Assembly: GCA_964649825.1 (NCBI GenBank)
Contig: CAZYQW010000138.1
Coordinates: 54,859 to 118,858, forward strand
DNA: 64,000 bases
From: CAZYQW01 sp964649825
Lineage (GTDB): Bacteria > Planctomycetota > B15-G4 > JADJEK01
Reading direction: 5' to 3'
Below the pieces are notes generated by a model. That model saw only the letters and a list, made by a program, of their open reading frames with translations. It did no database searches and was not told the DNA's origin. Position 1 is the stretch's first letter. Every line of letters begins with the position of its first letter. The position numbers were made by a program, and so were the translations under genes. Of the stretch, positions 61,350 through 64,000 are shown in pieces.

Positions 61350-61805
61350 ATGGCCGGCTTCGATTCGAGCACGTGGATTGCGCGGCCTCCGGCCGAGGTC
61401 TTTGCCTACGCGACGGACCTGCGGAACGCGACCGATTGGATCCCTGAATTAACCAAGGTCGAACTCGTGACCGAAGGCCCGATCCGCCCGGGATCGCGAT
61501 TCCGCGAGACGCGCAGGGTGAAGGGACGAGAACACTCCGCGATCATCGAAGTGACCGAGCATCAGCCGCACGGACCGCCGTTGCGGCATGCCGGGACCAG
61601 CCGCGTGGCCGGCGTCGAGGCAACGTATCGGTACACGTTCAACCCCGAGCGGGACGGCACGCGTGTCGACCTCGCCGCATCCGTACGCGCACTCGGCTTC
61701 TTCGGTCGATTCCTCGTTGGAATGGTGGCCCGCGCGATGGAGAACATGGACGGCGATCAGCTCGAACGCCTGAAGGTCGCGGTCGAAGCGCGACCGCGAG
61801 CCTGA
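61350..61805 (+). CDS. SRPBCC (START-like) family protein
   Basis: A 151-residue protein with the helix-grip fold pattern: STWIARPPAEVFAYATDLRNATDWIPEL at the start (seen as RPPAEVFAYATD and WIPELTKVEL), GSRFRETRRVKGRE in the middle and a C-terminal amphipathic helix (MENMDGDQLERLKVAVEA). Such proteins bind hydrophobic ligands or lipids in a deep cavity. The start at 61350 has AAAGGAG upstream. It ends at a convergent hairpin shared with hisS. Confidence 0.88.
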   Translation: MAGFDSSTWIARPPAEVFAYATDLRNATDWIPELTKVELVTEGPIRPGSRFRETRRVKGREHSAIIEVTEHQPHGPPLRHAGTSRVAGVEATYRYTFNPERDGTRVDLAASVRALGFFGRFLVGMVARAMENMDGDQLERLKVAVEARPRA

Positions 61806-61836
61806 CGGGCTCCGTCCGATCCGACGCGCGACCAAC

Positions 61837-61859
61837 GCCGGAGTGCCGTCGACTCCGGC
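61837..61859. terminator. Bidirectional hairpin between convergent genes
   Basis: A perfect 8-bp GC-rich stem, GCCGGAGT (61837-61844) with ACTCCGGC (61852-61859) and a 7-base loop, sits between the SRPBCC and hisS stops. No T-run follows on either strand, so it may act as a weak or Rho-assisted terminator. Confidence 0.5.
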
Positions 61860-61867
61860 CGAGACCT

Positions 61868-63226
61868 TCAGCCGCGGACGCGAGTCCCCAGCGCGCCGAG
61901 TGCGACCCGCTCTTGTTCGCCGCTGGTGAGGTCCTTCAACGTGACCTCACGGTTCTTCCACTCGTCCGCCCCGACGATCACGGCGTAGCGTGCGTTCACG
62001 GTGTTGGCGTACTGCAACTGCTTGCCGAGCTTCGCCGGCTCGGGGTAGATCTCGACGACGACGGCGTCTTGGCGCAGCCGCGTCGCGACCTCGACGATGG
62101 TGCTCGGCTCGACGTCCATCCACGCGACCATCACGTCCGGCCCCGTGCGAAGGTCGGGGTACATGCCGCGCTCGGTCATCACGAGGATGATGCGCTCGAG
62201 ACCGAGCGAGAACCCGACGGCGGGGATCTGTCGCTTGCCGAACATTCCGACGAGGCCGTCGTAGCGGCCGCCGCCGCCCAGGCTGCCCGCGAGGTCGGAC
62301 ACGGTCGCCTCGAAGATCGGACCGGTGTAGTACGACAGGCCGCGCGCGAGCGACGCGTGGATCGCGAGGTGCGTTCCCGCCGCGTTCGGCCGCGCGATCG
62401 ACACGAGCTCCTCGAGCTGCGCGAGGGCGGCGCGACCGGAGTCGTCCACCGCGTCGCGCAGGCGCGCGATCGTCGACTCGTTCGTGTCGGCGTCGCCGCG
62501 TCGCGTCAGCTCGAGCATGCGTCGCCCGGATGACGCGCCGATGCCGCGGGCTTCGAGCTCCTGTGCCACGCCGTCCTCGCCGATCTTGTCGAGCTTGTCC
62601 AACGCGACGAGCGCCGTCGCCTCGAGGGCGAGGTCGATCCCCGCCGCGCGGATCACCGCGCGCCGGAGCTCGCGGTGGTTGACGTGGAGGACGAAATCCT
62701 CGAAGCCGAGCCGCGCCAGCACGTCCGCGACGGCGCCGCAGACCTCGACCTCGGCGAGGAGCGAGGTCGTACCCGTCACGTCGACGTCGCACTGGTAGAA
62801 CTCGCGAAATCGCCCCCGCCCGGGACGGTCGGCGCGCCACACCGGCTGGATCTGATAGCGCTTGAAGAACCGCGGCAGGTCGCCGTACTGCGCGACCACT
62901 CGAGCGAGCGGGACCGTCAAGTCGTACCGGAGCCCTTGGTCGGCGAGCTCCTCTTCGCGGACCGGTCGGCCTTCGCGGGCCGCGGCATCCGTCACCCGCG
63001 ACAGCGCCTCGCGTCGGTGCAGCAGGCGGTAGAGAAGCTGATCGCCCTCGTCACCATACTTGCCGAGCAGGACCGACAGGTTCTCGATCGATGGGGTCTC
63101 CAGCGGTTGGAACCCGTACGACTCGTACACGCCGCGAACGATCTCGACGACGTGGCGCCGCCGCGCGACGTCGTCGGGGAGGAAGTCGCGCATCCCGCTC
63201 GGAGGTTTGGTGCTGACCTGACTCAT
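61868..63226 (-). CDS. hisS: Histidyl-tRNA synthetase
   Basis: Charges tRNA-His with histidine (class II aminoacyl-tRNA synthetase). The 452 residues fit the bacterial family. It shows the N-terminal PSGMRDFLPDD, motif 1 around RGVYESYGFQPLETP, RYDLTVPLARVVAQ near 100, motif 2 as GRFREFYQCDVDV near 137, the histidine-binding GLSYYTGPIFE near 295 and motif 3 GFSLGLERI near 345. The C-terminal 95 residues are the anticodon-binding domain. The gene is divergent from the GAF gene at 63371. Confidence 0.97.
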   Translation of the reverse strand: MSQVSTKPPSGMRDFLPDDVARRRHVVEIVRGVYESYGFQPLETPSIENLSVLLGKYGDEGDQLLYRLLHRREALSRVTDAAAREGRPVREEELADQGLRYDLTVPLARVVAQYGDLPRFFKRYQIQPVWRADRPGRGRFREFYQCDVDVTGTTSLLAEVEVCGAVADVLARLGFEDFVLHVNHRELRRAVIRAAGIDLALEATALVALDKLDKIGEDGVAQELEARGIGASSGRRMLELTRRGDADTNESTIARLRDAVDDSGRAALAQLEELVSIARPNAAGTHLAIHASLARGLSYYTGPIFEATVSDLAGSLGGGGRYDGLVGMFGKRQIPAVGFSLGLERIILVMTERGMYPDLRTGPDVMVAWMDVEPSTIVEVATRLRQDAVVVEIYPEPAKLGKQLQYANTVNARYAVIVGADEWKNREVTLKDLTSGEQERVALGALGTRVRG

Positions 63227-63370
63227 CGCTTCTTCGTACCAATTCCACCCGGTGAAAACAGGCTCGGGGCGAACGGCGACCGGAAAGTCTCTCGCCCCGC
63301 GGGGATGGCTGGCAGAATGTCCGGCCCGTTTCCAGGACCCGACGTTTTCGAGGAATCAGAGGACCGGACC

Positions 63371-63865
63371 ATGACGAACTTCAACAATCTGATCCGCAGC
63401 ATCCTCCAGTTCGAGCCCGACTCGCAGGTCGCGCTCGACACCGCGCTGATCGAGATCCTGACGAAGTTCCACGCCGACACCGGGACGATCCACCGGCTCG
63501 ACGCCGGACGCGGCGTCCTCGTGCTGAAGGCGCAGAAGGGCCTTCCTCCGGAGATCGAGAAGCTGACGCGCGAGATCCCGATCGGAAAGGGGATCGCCGG
63601 CGAGGCGGCGCGGACCGGCGAGCCCGTCACGATGTGCAACCTGCAGACGGACGCGAGCGGCATCGCGAAGCCGGCCGCGAAGAAGACCGGGATGGGCGGC
63701 TCGCTCTGCGTGCCGATGAAGCGTGGCGACCGCGTCGTCGGCACGCTCGGCATCGGCACGCGCCGGGAGTACACGTACTCGCCCCGCGAGACACGCGACC
63801 TGCTCTCGGTCGCCGAGGTGTTGACCGAGACTCTCGCACCGCAGCCCGAGACCCAAAGCGCCTAG
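63371..63865 (+). CDS. Single GAF-domain protein
   Basis: A 164-residue soluble protein that is almost entirely one GAF domain: ALIEILTKFHADTGTIHRLD, LVLKAQKGLPPEI, IPIGKGIAGEAARTGEPV, SLCVPMKRGDRVVGTLGIGT and a final helix. Such stand-alone GAF proteins sense small ligands or redox state; a Cys in TMCNLQ and one in SLCVPM are present but do not form the free-methionine-sulfoxide-reductase Cys set as I know it. The ATG at 63371 begins the domain; the frame is open far upstream only as a shadow of hisS. Confidence 0.85.
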   Translation: MTNFNNLIRSILQFEPDSQVALDTALIEILTKFHADTGTIHRLDAGRGVLVLKAQKGLPPEIEKLTREIPIGKGIAGEAARTGEPVTMCNLQTDASGIAKPAAKKTGMGGSLCVPMKRGDRVVGTLGIGTRREYTYSPRETRDLLSVAEVLTETLAPQPETQSA

Positions 63866-63905
63866 TGGTGTGATTCAGAGTTGTTGACGTTTCTCCGGGG
63901 CCCTC

Positions 63906-63986
63906 GTCATCGCTTGCTGCGTTGCTCCTCCTCGACGTATCTCGAATACGCGGTCGTCGTCGCGCCTTGCCAGCGACGACGATGAC
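63906..63986. repeat. Palindromic intergenic element
   Basis: GTCATCG (63906-63912) pairs with CGATGAC (63980-63986), GCTG (63916-63919) with CAGC (63971-63974), and CGTAT (63936-63940) with ATACG (63946-63950) around the loop CTCGA. This yields a long interrupted cruciform of about 80 bp. The layout resembles dispersed palindromic repeats of bacterial genomes. No gene is seen from 63866 to the end of the window. Confidence 0.45.
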
Positions 63987-64000
63987 CTCCGGATAATCCA

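Overview
This is a GC-rich, densely packed bacterial chromosome segment with many 4-bp ATGA, GTGA and TTGA gene overlaps. Housekeeping genes point to a Gram-negative-type cell envelope: CMP-KDO synthetase (kdsB), a MacAB-TolC-like exporter with an outer-membrane component, many lipoproteins, and a Mur ligase. Three things point to the PVC group, most likely Planctomycetota. One is a Ser/Thr-rich DUF11-repeat lipoprotein resembling chlamydial OmcB. Another is five secreted proteins that share one C-terminal domain of a type I associate with planctomycetes. The third is a secreted prenyltransferase-like toroid protein. The assignment is inference; no rRNA or tRNA gene was seen to confirm it.

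Layout. 1-3.2 kb: partial gene, lipoprotein, then kdsB-pyrG (PyrG makes the CTP that KdsB uses). 3.2-5.4 kb: minus-strand operon of a MoaD/ThiS-like ubiquitin-fold protein, a BNR-repeat protein and a BtpA-family TIM barrel. 5.5-11.4 kb: secreted beta-helix protein, secreted unknown, DUF1844 protein, lipoprotein, glutaryl-CoA dehydrogenase, zinc-ribbon/EI24 membrane protein. 11.7-18.2 kb: a giant secreted beta-lactamase/DUF5060/glycosidase-like fusion, HEAT-repeat protein, LEA14-like lipoprotein and OmcB-like lipoprotein. 18.5-19.9 kb: degenerate NtrC-type regulator behind two strong inverted repeats. 20.2-22.6 kb: GT-C glycosyltransferase pair and a GspE-N-like protein. 22.6-29.4 kb: hydrolase, then outer-membrane factor, adaptor, ABC ATPase and FtsX-type permease of one tripartite exporter. 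29.4-36.6 kb: secreted proteins, leucine dehydrogenase-like enzyme, ABC-2 exporter plus MFS transporter. 36.6-40.5 kb: PhzF, MurC-like ligase, toroid protein.

40.4-46.9 kb is the accessory highlight. Two paralogous modules, each a small secreted protein followed by a TIR domain-3 TM-alpha-helical-domain protein, stand in tandem together with a third small secreted protein and a multi-GAF protein. The topology read from the sequence puts the TIR inside and the C-terminal domain outside, on the same side as the secreted partners. This looks like an uncharacterised transmembrane TIR signalling or defence system.

47-58.2 kb: surface-repeat lipoprotein, methyltransferase, thioredoxin-like protein, hydrolase, two tandem copies of a structured intergenic RNA-like element ending in terminators, a galT plus arabinokinase-like GHMP kinase pair with a DUF2911 protein, an atypical metallophosphoesterase, and a zinc carboxypeptidase. 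58.2-60.3 kb is a decayed defence remnant: AbiEi with its inverted-repeat operator candidates, truncated AbiEii, and a deleted, frameshifted hsdM. 60.4-64 kb: S26 peptidase-like protein, SRPBCC protein, hisS, GAF protein, and a palindromic intergenic element at the window end. No CRISPR array, tRNA, rRNA or insertion sequence was recognised.
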